Shown in pieces: positions 37,180 to 46,665 of a stretch of DNA of 64,000 nt. The position numbers and the translations under genes are program-made. The notes below the pieces were generated by a model. That model ran no database searches. It saw only the letters and a program-made list of their open reading frames with translations, and was not told the origin of the DNA. The stretch is from positions 29,538 through 93,537 of the forward strand of contig NZ_JAUSFI010000043.1 in the NCBI RefSeq assembly GCF_030651495.1, given 5' to 3'. The stretch comes from Undibacterium sp. Lineage in GTDB: Bacteria > Pseudomonadota > Gammaproteobacteria > Burkholderiales > Burkholderiaceae_D. Position 1 is the first letter of the stretch. The number at the start of each line of letters is the position of its first letter.

Positions 37180-37620
37180 ATGATGCAGAAATCTCCAATC
37201 AGTACATTGATCGAGATCGCAGAGAGTGCCTCTGATGAAGCGGCAAAGCGTCTGGGAAAGACGATCCATGCGCATGGAGAAACTGAGAAACAACTGTCTT
37301 TATTATTGCAATTTAGAGAAGATTACCAACAGCGTTTTCAGGATGGAGCGAGCAAAGGGTTAAGTACGGCACAATATAGGAATTTTCAGTCCTTCATCAA
37401 TAAACTCGATGGTGCCGTTGACGGACAAAAACTGGTAGTTCGTGATGCAGAACACAAAATCAACCTTGCACGCAATCAATGGCAGGAAAGTGAGAAAAAA
37501 AGGCTCTCATACAACACATTAAATAACAGGGCACAGGCCTCTTTACAAAGAAAAGAAACTAAACGTGATCAAAAACAAACAGATGAACACGCAGCGCGAT
37601 CATTTTTTTATAAACGTTAA
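37180..37620 (+). CDS. fliJ: Flagellar export protein FliJ
   Basis: 146 residues, almost entirely helical and charged, with two long coiled-coil segments, including LIEIAESASDEAAKRLGKTIHA and YRNFQSFINKLDGAVDGQ. FliJ fits like a gamma subunit into the FliI hexamer and escorts chaperones. Two adjacent Met codons at the start; the first is used here. Confidence 0.9.
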   Translation: MMQKSPISTLIEIAESASDEAAKRLGKTIHAHGETEKQLSLLLQFREDYQQRFQDGASKGLSTAQYRNFQSFINKLDGAVDGQKLVVRDAEHKINLARNQWQESEKKRLSYNTLNNRAQASLQRKETKRDQKQTDEHAARSFFYKR

Positions 37621-37699
37621 AGCTTTTCAACAAAAATTATACAAAGAGTGCAATTGATTCTATTTGACTCTTATTCACAGAATTCTATTTGGTGTAACC

Positions 37700-38962
37700 A
37701 TGCAAACTCCGATCACATTTCTGTCTGCCGAAGCGTCAAGTAATTCTGCCAAGCAAAATAAGTCAACCCCGACTCAACCTGTCGGCAATTCGTTTAAGCA
37801 AGTACTTACAAAAGAAATTTCTAACAAACAAAATACTTCCCCTGCGACTTCGGCAAATAAAATAGAAAATAATGCCAGTGCAAAACAGCCGCAGGCAGCA
37901 GTTGAACAAACGACGGCAAACAACAAGCAGATCAAAAAAGAAGAAGAATCCGATACCGAAGCAATACCGAAAGTGAATGATCAGGCGGATAACGCGCAAC
38001 TCATTGCTTTTGTCGAAAATTTGGCGCAACTCCCATTAAAAATACAGCCGACAAGTTCAGGCTCTGCTGATGACAAAATTCAGCTTGATGGTGCCAGCCA
38101 GTTATTACAAAATTCAGAAAAAAAAGATCCCTCACTGAATTTAGCGTCTGTTCCTACGCTGATTGCGAATGAGATGGCGTCTGCCGTACCTAATTTAAAA
38201 GACCGCGCCGAAATCAAGATTGATAAGGCGCTGATTAGTAAAGATACGCCGGCTAGTTTAATTGGTGACAGTACAGATAAAAAAGCGAAAGGATTAGCTG
38301 CATCTTTAACTGATCAAGATGACAAACGCAGCGCGATGACTTATCTGGAAAAGCATCCGGACACAATCCAAGCCACATCTGACCGGATGAAGGATGCCCA
38401 ACTTCAAACAGCAAAACTCACTGAAGATCTGACCTCAAATTTAACGTCTGTCACGCCAGCGGCGCAAAATTTTGCGCAACAATTTGCCATCAGTGCCAAT
38501 CAAATCAACACATCGGACGCACCAGTACACTTGACTCCCCATGTTGGGACGGCCGCGTGGGATCAAGCAGTAGGTCAGAAAGTAGTATGGATGGTTGCAG
38601 GTGGGCAGCAAACGGCTGAGCTAACTCTAAATCCGCCAGATCTTGGTCCTCTGCAAGTGATAATAAGCGTGAATAACGATCAGGCAAATGCAAGTTTTTT
38701 CTCTGCGCAACCAGAAGTGAGAGACGCGCTAGAATCCGCCTTGCCTAAATTACGTCAAATGATGAGTGATGCCGGTGTACAGTTATCCGGGTTCTCCGTC
38801 AATTCTCAATCCTCGAATCAAGGAAGTCAATTCTCTGGTGAGCGCCCTACTACTCGCACACAAAATAACTCAAACGAAAAGAATGGCGATTCATCATCTC
38901 CGGCGCTGGTGAGCACTTCAATAATAAAAACCAAAGAAGGCTTAGTTGACACTTTCGTTTGA
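37700..38962 (+). CDS. fliK: Flagellar hook-length control protein FliK
   Basis: 420 residues from the ATG at 37700; a TTG 12 codons upstream is less likely. The N-terminal 280 residues are a polar Lys/Asn/Ala-rich ruler region without fold; the C-terminal domain (WMVAGGQQTAELTLNPPDLGPLQVIISVNNDQANASFFSA, LPKLRQMMSDAGVQLSGFSV) is a typical FliK switch domain. It measures hook length and triggers the change to filament export. Confidence 0.93.
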   Translation: MQTPITFLSAEASSNSAKQNKSTPTQPVGNSFKQVLTKEISNKQNTSPATSANKIENNASAKQPQAAVEQTTANNKQIKKEEESDTEAIPKVNDQADNAQLIAFVENLAQLPLKIQPTSSGSADDKIQLDGASQLLQNSEKKDPSLNLASVPTLIANEMASAVPNLKDRAEIKIDKALISKDTPASLIGDSTDKKAKGLAASLTDQDDKRSAMTYLEKHPDTIQATSDRMKDAQLQTAKLTEDLTSNLTSVTPAAQNFAQQFAISANQINTSDAPVHLTPHVGTAAWDQAVGQKVVWMVAGGQQTAELTLNPPDLGPLQVIISVNNDQANASFFSAQPEVRDALESALPKLRQMMSDAGVQLSGFSVNSQSSNQGSQFSGERPTTRTQNNSNEKNGDSSSPALVSTSIIKTKEGLVDTFV

Positions 38963-39272
38963 TGTGAATCGACAAAGCTCTGTGCAAAAGTAATAGTCAT
39001 TATCTCGCCGATCAGCAATGCTGCATCAGATGATAGAAAACAATAATATAATGGCGTGACGCAGAATCTGCGCACTTATTAATCTGCGTCTGTTCGCAAA
39101 AAATTCTTATCTAAGTATCTTATTTTGATATGAACTTTATTGACGATCATGCCTGAAGCATGAAACAGAGAATATGAGTAGAAATAACCCCTCTTTTTAC
39201 AGCATATCAAATGCTTAAAATTGCAGATAATAGTTCATATATTGGCGAATTGTGCCAAGCGAGAGGAAATAC
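38963..39272 (+). other. Intergenic region between fliK and fliL
   Basis: 310 bp with no credible gene. It holds small inverted repeats (GCAGAATCTGC at 39062-39072; CATGCCTGAAGCATG at 39149-39163) and AT-rich stretches that could carry a promoter for fliL onward, but no clear -35/-10 pair or sigma-28 site. The fliL ribosome site AGAGGA lies at its right end. Confidence 0.5.
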
Positions 39273-39773
39273 ATGTCGAAAGCACCTGCAAAACCAGCAG
39301 CGAACGCTGAAGCAGCGCCTGCTGGGAAGTCCAAGAAAAAACTGATTATCATGATCGCCGCGGGAGTTTTGATACTAGCGGGAGTCGGTGGTGGCGCAGC
39401 CATTTTTTTATCGAAAAAAAATCACCCCGACAAAGAACATAAGGCAGAGCCAGCAAAAGCACCTGTATTTCTGCCGCTTGAGGCTTTTACAGTGAATTTA
39501 CAATCGGATACTGGTGACAAATATCTGCAGATTAGTATGACACTGCAGGTACAAGATGAAGAGCAAGTCAATTTAATTAAAGCGAATATGCCTCAAGTGC
39601 GTAGCCGCTTGTTAATGCTATTGTCCAGTAAGGACGCAGCTGAGCTGCTTTCTGTTGAAGGCAAGGATAAATTGGTTGAGGACATCGTTGACCAAGTAAA
39701 ACTCCCTTTTACACCAAAGGGTGAACCACAAAAAGTGAGTGGCGTGTTTTTTACCTCATTTATAGTTCAATAG
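39273..39773 (+). CDS. fliL: Flagellar basal body-associated protein FliL
   Basis: 166 residues from the ATG at 39273, which has AGAGGA at good spacing; an in-frame GTG seven codons upstream is less likely. A short cytoplasmic Ala/Lys-rich tail, one transmembrane helix (LIIMIAAGVLILAGVGGGAAIF, about 26-47), then a periplasmic domain (FLPLEAFTVNLQ, YLQISMTLQ, VRSRLLMLLSSK). FliL supports stator function around the motor. First gene of fliL-R. Confidence 0.94.
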   Translation: MSKAPAKPAANAEAAPAGKSKKKLIIMIAAGVLILAGVGGGAAIFLSKKNHPDKEHKAEPAKAPVFLPLEAFTVNLQSDTGDKYLQISMTLQVQDEEQVNLIKANMPQVRSRLLMLLSSKDAAELLSVEGKDKLVEDIVDQVKLPFTPKGEPQKVSGVFFTSFIVQ

Positions 39774-39777
39774 CACC

Positions 39778-40791
39778 ATGTCTGATAATTTTCTCTCTCA
39801 GGAAGAAGTTGATGCCCTATTAAAAGGGGTCACGGGAGATCAGGACGACTCACAGGCCCAAGAGGATACCTCCGGGGTTCGCCCCTACAATCTTGCAACG
39901 CAAGAACGTATCGTCCGTGGCCGTATGCCAACATTGGAAATTATCAATGAGCGTTTTGCAAGATTATTACGGATTGGGCTTTTCAATTTTTTACGACGCA
40001 GTGCTGAAGTATCTGTCGGCACAGTCCGTGTATCCAAGTATAGTGAATTTATTCGGAATCTGGTGGTCCCAACCAATCTGAATCTAACTCACATGAAACC
40101 GCTACGTGGCACATCTTTATTTGTGCTTGATCCGGGTTTAGTATTTTTATTGGTAGACAATCTGTTTGGCGGCGATGGCCGTTTCCATACTCGCGTCGAA
40201 GGACGTGACTTTACACAAACAGAGCAAAGAATTATTCAGCGCATTCTGGAAATTATTTTTGAGACCTATTCAAAATCGTGGGAACCGGTATTTCCTGTCG
40301 AATTCGAATATATACGCTCGGAAATGAATACTCAGTTCGCGAATATTGCAACGCCCAATGAGGTTGTTATTTCAACCACATTCACCATAGAATTAGGACC
40401 GGTGAGTGGCGAAATGCACATTTGCATGCCTTACTCAATGATTGAACCAATCAGAGATATTTTAACCAGTAGCTTGCAGGGTGAAACACTTGAAGTAGAC
40501 AAGCGATGGGTGCGTTTGATGACGCAGCAAATCCAGATCGCCGAGGTAGAGATCGTGGCCGATATTGGCACAACCAACATCACATTGGGTGATATTCTGA
40601 ATATGAAAGAAGGAGATGTTATTCCTTTGTCAATCCCTGAAATCATCACTGCAAAAGTAGATGGCACCCCCGTCATGGAATGTAAGTACGGGGTATTCAA
40701 CGGGCAATATGCATTACGCGTTGAAAAGCTACTCAGTTCCAGCGTACACGAAGTCGCACAAGAAGCAACACAAGGAGGAAAACATGGATGA
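39778..40791 (+). CDS. fliM: Flagellar motor switch protein FliM
   Basis: 337 residues. Begins with the CheY-binding peptide (LSQEEVDALLKGVTG), then LATQERIVRGRMPTLEIINERFAR and the central GGDGRFHTRVEGRDFTQTE (note: GGDG here is the FliM motif, not a cyclase). The C-terminal SpoA domain ends at about 320. Overlaps fliN by 8 bp. Confidence 0.97.
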   Translation: MSDNFLSQEEVDALLKGVTGDQDDSQAQEDTSGVRPYNLATQERIVRGRMPTLEIINERFARLLRIGLFNFLRRSAEVSVGTVRVSKYSEFIRNLVVPTNLNLTHMKPLRGTSLFVLDPGLVFLLVDNLFGGDGRFHTRVEGRDFTQTEQRIIQRILEIIFETYSKSWEPVFPVEFEYIRSEMNTQFANIATPNEVVISTTFTIELGPVSGEMHICMPYSMIEPIRDILTSSLQGETLEVDKRWVRLMTQQIQIAEVEIVADIGTTNITLGDILNMKEGDVIPLSIPEIITAKVDGTPVMECKYGVFNGQYALRVEKLLSSSVHEVAQEATQGGKHG

Positions 40792-41206
40792 CAATAACGA
40801 TACGCCAATCAGTGAAGATGATTGGGGTGCAGCCATTGCTGAGCAAGAAAAAGCGGAAGCAAATGCGGCTGCAAATCTACCCCCAGTTGCTACTGCTGCC
40901 GTTTTTAAAGAGTTCAGTGGTAAAGGGACTCAAACTGAGACACACAACGATATCGATTTTATTCTTGATATCCCGGTTCAGCTTACAGTTGAGCTGGGCC
41001 GTACCAAAATTGCGATCAAAAACCTGTTACAGCTGGCGCAGGGTTCAGTGGTCGAACTCGATGGATTGGCTGGCGAGCCTATGGATGTATTGGTCAATGG
41101 CTGTTTAATCGCGCAAGGTGAAGTTGTGGTGGTCAACGATAAATTTGGTATTCGGCTGACTGATATTATTACGCCTGCAGAACGTATCCGTAAGCTTAAC
41201 AGATGA
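40784..41206 (+). CDS. fliN: Flagellar motor switch protein FliN
   Basis: 140 residues from the ATG at 40784, which follows an excellent AAGGAGGA site inside the end of fliM; the longer open frame from 40661 is inside fliM. The SpoA domain (FILDIPVQLTVELGRTKIAIKNLLQLAQGSVVELDGLAGEPMDVLVNG) is typical and ends DIITPAERIRKL. It forms the C-ring with FliM. Confidence 0.96.
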   Translation: MDDNNDTPISEDDWGAAIAEQEKAEANAAANLPPVATAAVFKEFSGKGTQTETHNDIDFILDIPVQLTVELGRTKIAIKNLLQLAQGSVVELDGLAGEPMDVLVNGCLIAQGEVVVVNDKFGIRLTDIITPAERIRKLNR

Positions 41207-41622
41207 TGCAACTGAGCTATTTTTTTCTGCTGGCAATGCTGAGCGGGATAGCAACTGCCGCTGAAACAGCAAACATATCACCGAGCACGGGATTATTGCA
41301 GATATTTCTAGGCTTGATCGCAGTGTTAATGTTGATGGCATTTGCCGCCTGGTTTTTTAAAAAAATAGGGCCCATTACCAGTGCGACTAAAGTTTCTGTC
41401 AAAGTTGTGGGAGGTGTTAGCGTTGGCAATCGCGAGAAAATTATGGTGGTAGAAATCGCTGATCAGTGGATTGTTGTTGGCGTCACCGCTAACCAGATCA
41501 ACACTTTATCGACCATGCCAAAACAGGAACAACTCACCGTTGAGACCTCTTCCACAATACCGGAAAATCAGTTTTCTACTTGGCTAAAGCGTACCCTAGA
41601 TAAGCGCAATCAACAAATGTAA
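41203..41622 (+). CDS. fliO: Flagellar biosynthetic protein FliO
   Basis: 139 residues. Signal-like N-terminus (LSYFFLLAMLSGIATAAE), one transmembrane helix (LLQIFLGLIAVLMLMAFAAWFF, about 30-50), then a small cytoplasmic domain with VVGGVSVGNREKIMVVEI. FliO helps FliP assemble in the export gate. ATGA overlap with fliN. Confidence 0.92.
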   Translation: MMQLSYFFLLAMLSGIATAAETANISPSTGLLQIFLGLIAVLMLMAFAAWFFKKIGPITSATKVSVKVVGGVSVGNREKIMVVEIADQWIVVGVTANQINTLSTMPKQEQLTVETSSTIPENQFSTWLKRTLDKRNQQM

Positions 41623-41625
41623 AAA

Positions 41626-41654
41626 TTATTAATTAATAATTGATTAATTAATAA
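41626..41654. repeat. AT-rich inverted repeat between fliO and fliP
   Basis: TTATTAATTAAT and ATTAATTAATAA are perfect 12-bp inverted arms with a 5-bp spacer; the left arm region is itself a 14-bp palindrome. No T-run, so not an obvious terminator. It sits in the only sizeable gap between fliL and fliR. Confidence 0.5.
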
Positions 41655-41710
41655 GTTAAACCTACAAAAGAAATACACCTAGTGACGGCTATAGTAAACA
41701 GAAGCATTCC

Positions 41711-42484
41711 ATGAAAATATCACGTTATTTGCCCAGCGGCATCTTGCTGTTGCTTACCCTTGCCGCGGGATTAGCATTGCCCGAACTGGCAGTGGCGCAA
41801 ACTGCCAGCGGTGGCTTATCTGCCATCACCAGCACGCCTGCTGCAGGTGGAGGACAAAACTATTCTCTGAGTATCCAGACGCTGCTTTTTTTGAGCGCAC
41901 TCTCGTTTATCCCCGCAGCATTGCTGATGATGACGAGTTTCACACGGATCATCATCGTACTCTCGCTGCTGAGGCAGGCTTTAGGTACGCAATCTGCTCC
42001 ACCTAATCAAGTGATGGTCGGCTTGGCATTGTTTCTGAGCTTGTTTGTGATGGGGCCTGTATTCGATAAAATTTATGCGGATGCCTACCTGCCATTTACC
42101 GAAAACAAAATAAGTATGACGCAAGCAATGGACAAGGGCGTCGAACCTTTGAAAAAATTCATGATGAAGCAAACCAGGCAAAGTGACTTGGCATTGTACG
42201 TCAAGCTGTCCAACACACCTGATCTACAAGGGCCGGAGGATGTCTCCCTGCGCATATTGATTCCAGCCTTCATTACCAGTGAATTAAAAACGGCATTTCA
42301 AATTAGTTTTGCCATTTTCATCCCCTTTCTGATCATCGATATGGTGGTTGCCAGTGTCCTGATGTCGATGGGGATGATGATGGTTTCCCCCTCAATTGTC
42401 TCGCTACCTTTTAAATTGATGCTGTTTGTTTTGGTGGATGGCTGGCAATTACTGATCGGCTCTCTGGCACAAAGTTTTTATTAA
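41711..42484 (+). CDS. fliP: Flagellar export gate protein FliP
   Basis: 257 residues. A cleavable signal peptide ([19 protein letters not shown]) and four hydrophobic helices follow the family plan. [45 protein letters not shown] and [21 protein letters not shown] are highly conserved. Part of the FliPQR export channel. Confidence 0.97.
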   Translation: MKISRYLPSGILLLLTLAAGLALPELAVAQTASGGLSAITSTPAAGGGQNYSLSIQTLLFLSALSFIPAALLMMTSFTRIIIVLSLLRQALGTQSAPPNQVMVGLALFLSLFVMGPVFDKIYADAYLPFTENKISMTQAMDKGVEPLKKFMMKQTRQSDLALYVKLSNTPDLQGPEDVSLRILIPAFITSELKTAFQISFAIFIPFLIIDMVVASVLMSMGMMMVSPSIVSLPFKLMLFVLVDGWQLLIGSLAQSFY

Positions 42485-42494
42485 TGGATAAAAT

Positions 42495-42764
42495 ATGACA
42501 CCCGATAGTGTAATGACGCTAGGCCGTCAGGCGATGGAAGTGACTTTATTAGTTTCCGCGCCTTTATTGTTAGTCGCACTTGGTATTGGTCTGATCGTCA
42601 GCATTTTTCAGGCGGCGACTCAGATCAACGAAACCACCTTGTCTTTCATTCCCAAACTGGTCGGAATTTTTGTCACCTTGATTGTGGCAGGGCCATGGAT
42701 GCTTTCGGTACTAGGGGATTATATGCGGCAAATGTTCACCAGCATTGCAACCATGGCTGGCTAA
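42495..42764 (+). CDS. fliQ: Flagellar export gate protein FliQ
   Basis: 89 residues, two transmembrane helices. TPDSVMTLGRQAMEVTLLVSAPLLL and VSIFQAATQINETTLSFIPKL are the family signature. Lies 10 bp after fliP and 9 bp before fliR. Confidence 0.97.
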   Translation: MTPDSVMTLGRQAMEVTLLVSAPLLLVALGIGLIVSIFQAATQINETTLSFIPKLVGIFVTLIVAGPWMLSVLGDYMRQMFTSIATMAG

Positions 42765-42773
42765 GCCGCTACA

Positions 42774-43574
42774 ATGATTGCCTTCTCAAGTAACGAGTTG
42801 ATTGCCATGATAGCCTCGTTCATATGGCCATTGACGCGCATATTGGGTCTCATCGCGATCGCTCCACCGTTTGGCAACAATAGCGTTCCAGTGCAAGTGA
42901 AGCTCATGCTGGGAGTGATGTTAGCGCTCATCGTTGCTCCCACCATCCCGCCGCTAACCGATGCGGACCCCATCTCATTAGCTGGAATCATGATACTGAT
43001 GCAGCAAATGGTAATCGGCATGGCGATGGGATTCATGGTGCGTGTTGTGTTTGCCGGCATTGAGATGGCCGGTGAGGTCATAGGACTCACTATGGGCTTA
43101 GGCTTTGCGACCTTTTTTGACCCGCAAACACAGGGACGGTCTTCTGCCATCAGCCAGATTTTAGTCTTGTTATCGACTTTAATTTTTTTGACACTCAATG
43201 CACATTTGTCGCTATTTGCCGCATTGATCGAAAGCTTCACTACCATCCCGATCTCAACGAGTTTGACGATGGGCTTCAGCTTCCAAAAACTAGCCATTTG
43301 GGGCGAACAAATTTTCAGCATCAGCCTGCGCCTGTCACTACCTGTCGTTGCCGCCCTGTTGATTACCAACATAGCCCTAGGGATACTGACGCGCGCGGCA
43401 CCGCAACTAAATCTGTTTGGTATTGGTTTTCCCATCACCATCGGTGTCGGTTTTTTGATGCTGAGTATGGTATTGCCGTATATGCTGCTCCCGATTGAAA
43501 ACGTATTCCAAAGCAGCCTACAAGCCATATTATCACTCGGAATAAAACCTCCGCTAATTCTCCCTACCAGGTGA
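42774..43574 (+). CDS. fliR: Flagellar export gate protein FliR
   Basis: 266 residues with about six hydrophobic helices. FIWPLTRILGLIAIAPPFGNNSVPVQVKLMLGV and GFATFFDPQTQG are typical of FliR. The last flagellar gene here; flhA and flhB are not in the window. A long open frame on the opposite strand is its shadow. Confidence 0.95.
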   Translation: MIAFSSNELIAMIASFIWPLTRILGLIAIAPPFGNNSVPVQVKLMLGVMLALIVAPTIPPLTDADPISLAGIMILMQQMVIGMAMGFMVRVVFAGIEMAGEVIGLTMGLGFATFFDPQTQGRSSAISQILVLLSTLIFLTLNAHLSLFAALIESFTTIPISTSLTMGFSFQKLAIWGEQIFSISLRLSLPVVAALLITNIALGILTRAAPQLNLFGIGFPITIGVGFLMLSMVLPYMLLPIENVFQSSLQAILSLGIKPPLILPTR

Positions 43575-43579
43575 TAGCA

Positions 43580-45136
43580 ATGAGCACTCTGCCCTTTCCG
43601 CCTCACACTGCACTGTATCGCGTTGCAGATATCCGAAAAATAGAATCTGCAGCAAATGCGGCCTTGCCCGCTGGTCACTTAATGCGCGCGGCGGGAAGAG
43701 CCGCTGCCAATTTCGCAAAATTACTCATCTGCCATACAAACGGCAAAGTACTGATACTTGCGGGCCCCGGCAATAATGGCGGTGACGCATTAGAAACGGC
43801 GCACCTTCTGGCCGATGAAGGGTTTGAAGTCAGCATCATTCTTTGTGGCGGTATTGCGCAGTTTTCAGCTGAGGCACGAGAAAGTCTAGAACGGGCCCAA
43901 GCAAGTAAGGCGAAATTTTTAAGTCTCGATTATTTTACTGCAACGCCAACTGAACCATGGGTACTGGTGATTGATGGTTTGTTTGGCATTGGCCTTGCTC
44001 GCCCAGTAGCTGGCGACATCGCCAAGCTCATAGCACAATTAAACGAATTGAGCCTTTTGCATCATTTTCCTGTTCTTGCGCTGGACGTCCCCAGTGGCTT
44101 AAACGCAGACACTGGACAGGTTGTCGGGGACGCAGGTATCGCGATTTATGCCACCCACACGCTGACCTTTATAGGAAATAAACCCGGACTACATACTGGG
44201 GCAGGAAGAGATTATTGCGGTCATGTAGAAGTGGCTGACCTGGTGATAGAGCGCAAGCTATTTCCCTTGCCTAGCGCTTATCTAAGCCATCCACAGATGT
44301 TTTCTCATGTTTTACAGGCACGTCAACAGAATAGTCACAAAGGGAGCTTTGGTGAAGTCCTGATTGTTGGCGGGGCAACAGGAATGGTTGGCGCGCCATT
44401 ACTCTCAGCCAGAGCTGCACTGCATTGTGGCGCTGGTCGCGTGTATATCGGTTTTATCGCGACGGCACCCTTGTTTGATAGCCAATATCCGGAGCTCATG
44501 TGCCGACAGGCAATAAATTGTGATTTCAGCAAACCGGTATTAGTGATCGGCCCCGGTCTTGGTGACTCAGATGAAGCCGAACTGTTACTCACGCGTGCTT
44601 TGAACCAGGCAGTGGCAATTGTGATCGATGCAGATGCCTTGAATCTGATCGCCGCCACACCGTCATTGCAGGCATTGGTATTAACACGCTCTGACAGAAA
44701 TGCGCCGACGATCATGACACCGCATCCGTTAGAAGCGGCACGTTTGCTCGGTATCACGACCCAAGAGGTACAAGCAGACAGATGGCAAAGTGCGCAAACC
44801 CTGGCAAAAAAATTCAAGGCAAACATCGTACTGAAAGGCTCAGGAACCGTGATAGCCGCACCGGACACCAGCATCAGCATTAACACCACGGGTAATCCGG
44901 CGCTTGCCACTGCGGGCACGGGCGATGTGCTGGCGGGTATTTGTGGAGCAATGCTAGCGCAGCATGTGGCGGCGACAGATGCTGCGAGAATCGCTGTCTG
45001 GCTGCACGGCCTTGCGGCAGACAAACTGGTAGAGCAAGACATAGGCCCAGTAGGATTAAGCGCTAGCGAGTTAATCCCCGCCATAAGAACCGGCCTGAAC
45101 CGACTTATCGCAGACAGCATCAGCGCGAAAGAATAA
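43580..45136 (+). CDS. nnr: Bifunctional NAD(P)H-hydrate epimerase / ADP-dependent dehydratase
   Basis: 518 residues from the ATG at 43580, which has AGGTGA just upstream; a GTG three codons earlier is possible. The N-terminal YjeF domain (about 1-220; LILAGPGNNGGDALETAHLLAD, LALDVPSGLNADTG) epimerises damaged NAD(P)H hydrates; the C-terminal kinase-like domain (GSFGEVLIVGGATGMVGAP, TGNPALATAGTGDVLAGI) dehydrates the S form. A metabolite-repair enzyme, unrelated to the flagellar genes it follows. Confidence 0.95.
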   Translation: MSTLPFPPHTALYRVADIRKIESAANAALPAGHLMRAAGRAAANFAKLLICHTNGKVLILAGPGNNGGDALETAHLLADEGFEVSIILCGGIAQFSAEARESLERAQASKAKFLSLDYFTATPTEPWVLVIDGLFGIGLARPVAGDIAKLIAQLNELSLLHHFPVLALDVPSGLNADTGQVVGDAGIAIYATHTLTFIGNKPGLHTGAGRDYCGHVEVADLVIERKLFPLPSAYLSHPQMFSHVLQARQQNSHKGSFGEVLIVGGATGMVGAPLLSARAALHCGAGRVYIGFIATAPLFDSQYPELMCRQAINCDFSKPVLVIGPGLGDSDEAELLLTRALNQAVAIVIDADALNLIAATPSLQALVLTRSDRNAPTIMTPHPLEAARLLGITTQEVQADRWQSAQTLAKKFKANIVLKGSGTVIAAPDTSISINTTGNPALATAGTGDVLAGICGAMLAQHVAATDAARIAVWLHGLAADKLVEQDIGPVGLSASELIPAIRTGLNRLIADSISAKE

Positions 45137-45266
45137 GCGATGATATTGCATCAACTACTGCCAGGCTAAAACAGATACTCCCCCTCAGTACAATCAAATA
45201 TCACTCGTTTGCGCATGATTTACATGCGTGATAAAAAATACTCCCCCTATTTATCCAAATAATTCA

Positions 45267-45962
45267 CTAAGCCTCGGGCTGTAAACGTCCGGCGGCAATG
45301 GTCAGTGTTCTGCCGCAACGAGCGGCGATCGACAAGTCATGCGTCACCAATATCAGGGTTGAACTACGTTCACGATTGAGTGTGAACATTAACTGAATCA
45401 CCGACTCGCCCGTGACTGCATCGAGACTGCCGGTCGGTTCATCTGCGAACAGTAACGGCGGCTCTGTGACAAACGCGCGCGCCAACGCCACGCGTTGTTG
45501 CTCGCCGCCTGAAAGATACTTTGGATAGTGACGTAAGCGGCTAGACAAGCCAACATGCTCCAGCATTGCTTCTGCTTTCTCATGCGCCTTTTTATCGCCG
45601 CGCAACTCCAAAGGCAGCATCACGTTTTCCAATGCATTCAGATGCATGAGCAACTGAAACGACTGAAACACAAAGCCCAAGTTATTTTTTCTAAATGTGG
45701 CGCGGCCATCTTCATCCAAGGCAAAAATATCGACACCATCGAGCAGCACTGTTCCCTGACTAGGCACATCTAATCCGGCCAGTATTCCTAGTAAGGTGGA
45801 TTTGCCTGAGCCTGACGCCCCAACAATGGCAAGCGTTTCTCCCGCTTGCACGGTAAAATTGATCTCGTGCAAAATAGTTAGTTCACCGGTCGCATCAGAA
45901 ACGCGCTTGGACAAGTTCTGCACCGCAATTGCCGGCACTGTAGATTTTTTAGGAAGACTCAT
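45267..45962 (-). CDS. ABC transporter ATP-binding protein (LolD/YbbA type)
   Basis: 231 residues from the ATG at 45960-45962 (start MSLPKK); longer frames run into tesA. Walker [14 protein letters not shown]-loop FVFQSFQLL, signature [14 protein letters not shown], Walker [13 protein letters not shown] and the switch His (ILVTHD) are all present. In E. coli ybbA is likewise divergent from tesA, with a permease ybbP downstream; here no permease follows, as nnr converges instead. The start is only 9 bp from the divergent tesA ATG. Confidence 0.88.
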   Translation of the reverse strand: MSLPKKSTVPAIAVQNLSKRVSDATGELTILHEINFTVQAGETLAIVGASGSGKSTLLGILAGLDVPSQGTVLLDGVDIFALDEDGRATFRKNNLGFVFQSFQLLMHLNALENVMLPLELRGDKKAHEKAEAMLEHVGLSSRLRHYPKYLSGGEQQRVALARAFVTEPPLLFADEPTGSLDAVTGESVIQLMFTLNRERSSTLILVTHDLSIAARCGRTLTIAAGRLQPEA

Positions 45963-45971
45963 ACTCTCAAT

Positions 45972-46664
45972 ATGCATATTTTCAATCGACAACTTAATTG
46001 GCCACATAACTGGCAACATAAAAGATCATTCTATCGGAAAAACTTATCCGGATTAGCTACAGCACTTTTATTTACTGCCACTACTTTATTTAGCACGGCG
46101 GCATATTCTGCATCAAAAACCGTGCTGGTGCTCGGTGATAGCTTATCCGCCGAATATGGGATAGCTCGTGGTACAGGTTGGGTCGCCTTACTTGAAAAAC
46201 GTCTGCAGGAGAAAAAAATCGATGCCAGCGTCATCAACGCCAGTATTAGCGGAGAGACCAGCAGTGGCGGAAAAACTCGCCTTGAAGCTCTTTTGAGTAA
46301 ATATCATCCCACTATTGTGATCATCGAACTTGGCGCCAATGATGCGCTGCGCGGTTTGGCATTAAGCGCATCAGAAAATAATTTCCGCGAAATGGTGCGC
46401 ATGTCTCAAAGCGCCAAAGCAAAAGTAGTATTGATCGGCATGCAGATCCCCCCCAATTATGGGCGAGAATATACCGAACGTTTCTTCGCTATGTATGCAC
46501 GAGTCGCCAAAGATACCCGATCGGTGTTAGTGCCCTTTTTACTAGAAGGTGTCGCCACTAAACCAGAATTATTTCAGCCCGACCGACTGCATTTACTGGC
46601 CGAAGCGCACCCTGCAATATTAAATAATGTTTGGCCGTACTTGCAAAATTTACTTAGAAAATAG
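45972..46664 (+). CDS. tesA: GDSL esterase/thioesterase I-like (TesA) periplasmic lipase
   Basis: 230 residues. A basic N-terminus and signal peptide (LATALLFTATTLFSTAAYSA, ends about residue 46) lead to the SGNH blocks: VLGDSLSAEYG (catalytic Ser), SGETSSGG, GANDALRG, and DRLHLLAEAH (Asp-His). Multifunctional acyl-thioesterase/lysophospholipase in the periplasm. The ATG has no clear ribosome site; divergent from the YbbA-type gene. Confidence 0.92.
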   Translation: MHIFNRQLNWPHNWQHKRSFYRKNLSGLATALLFTATTLFSTAAYSASKTVLVLGDSLSAEYGIARGTGWVALLEKRLQEKKIDASVINASISGETSSGGKTRLEALLSKYHPTIVIIELGANDALRGLALSASENNFREMVRMSQSAKAKVVLIGMQIPPNYGREYTERFFAMYARVAKDTRSVLVPFLLEGVATKPELFQPDRLHLLAEAHPAILNNVWPYLQNLLRK

Positions 46665-46665
46665 A

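Noticed and set aside
40178..40196. GGDG motif in fliM as a cyclase active site
   Set aside because: GGDGRF is a normal FliM motif; there is no GGDEF domain around it.
42761..43678. 305-residue frame antisense to fliR
   Set aside because: Shadow of a well-conserved membrane protein gene; composition has no recognisable domain.
44335..45120. 261-residue frame antisense to nnr
   Set aside because: Lies wholly opposite the conserved dehydratase domain; no independent evidence.
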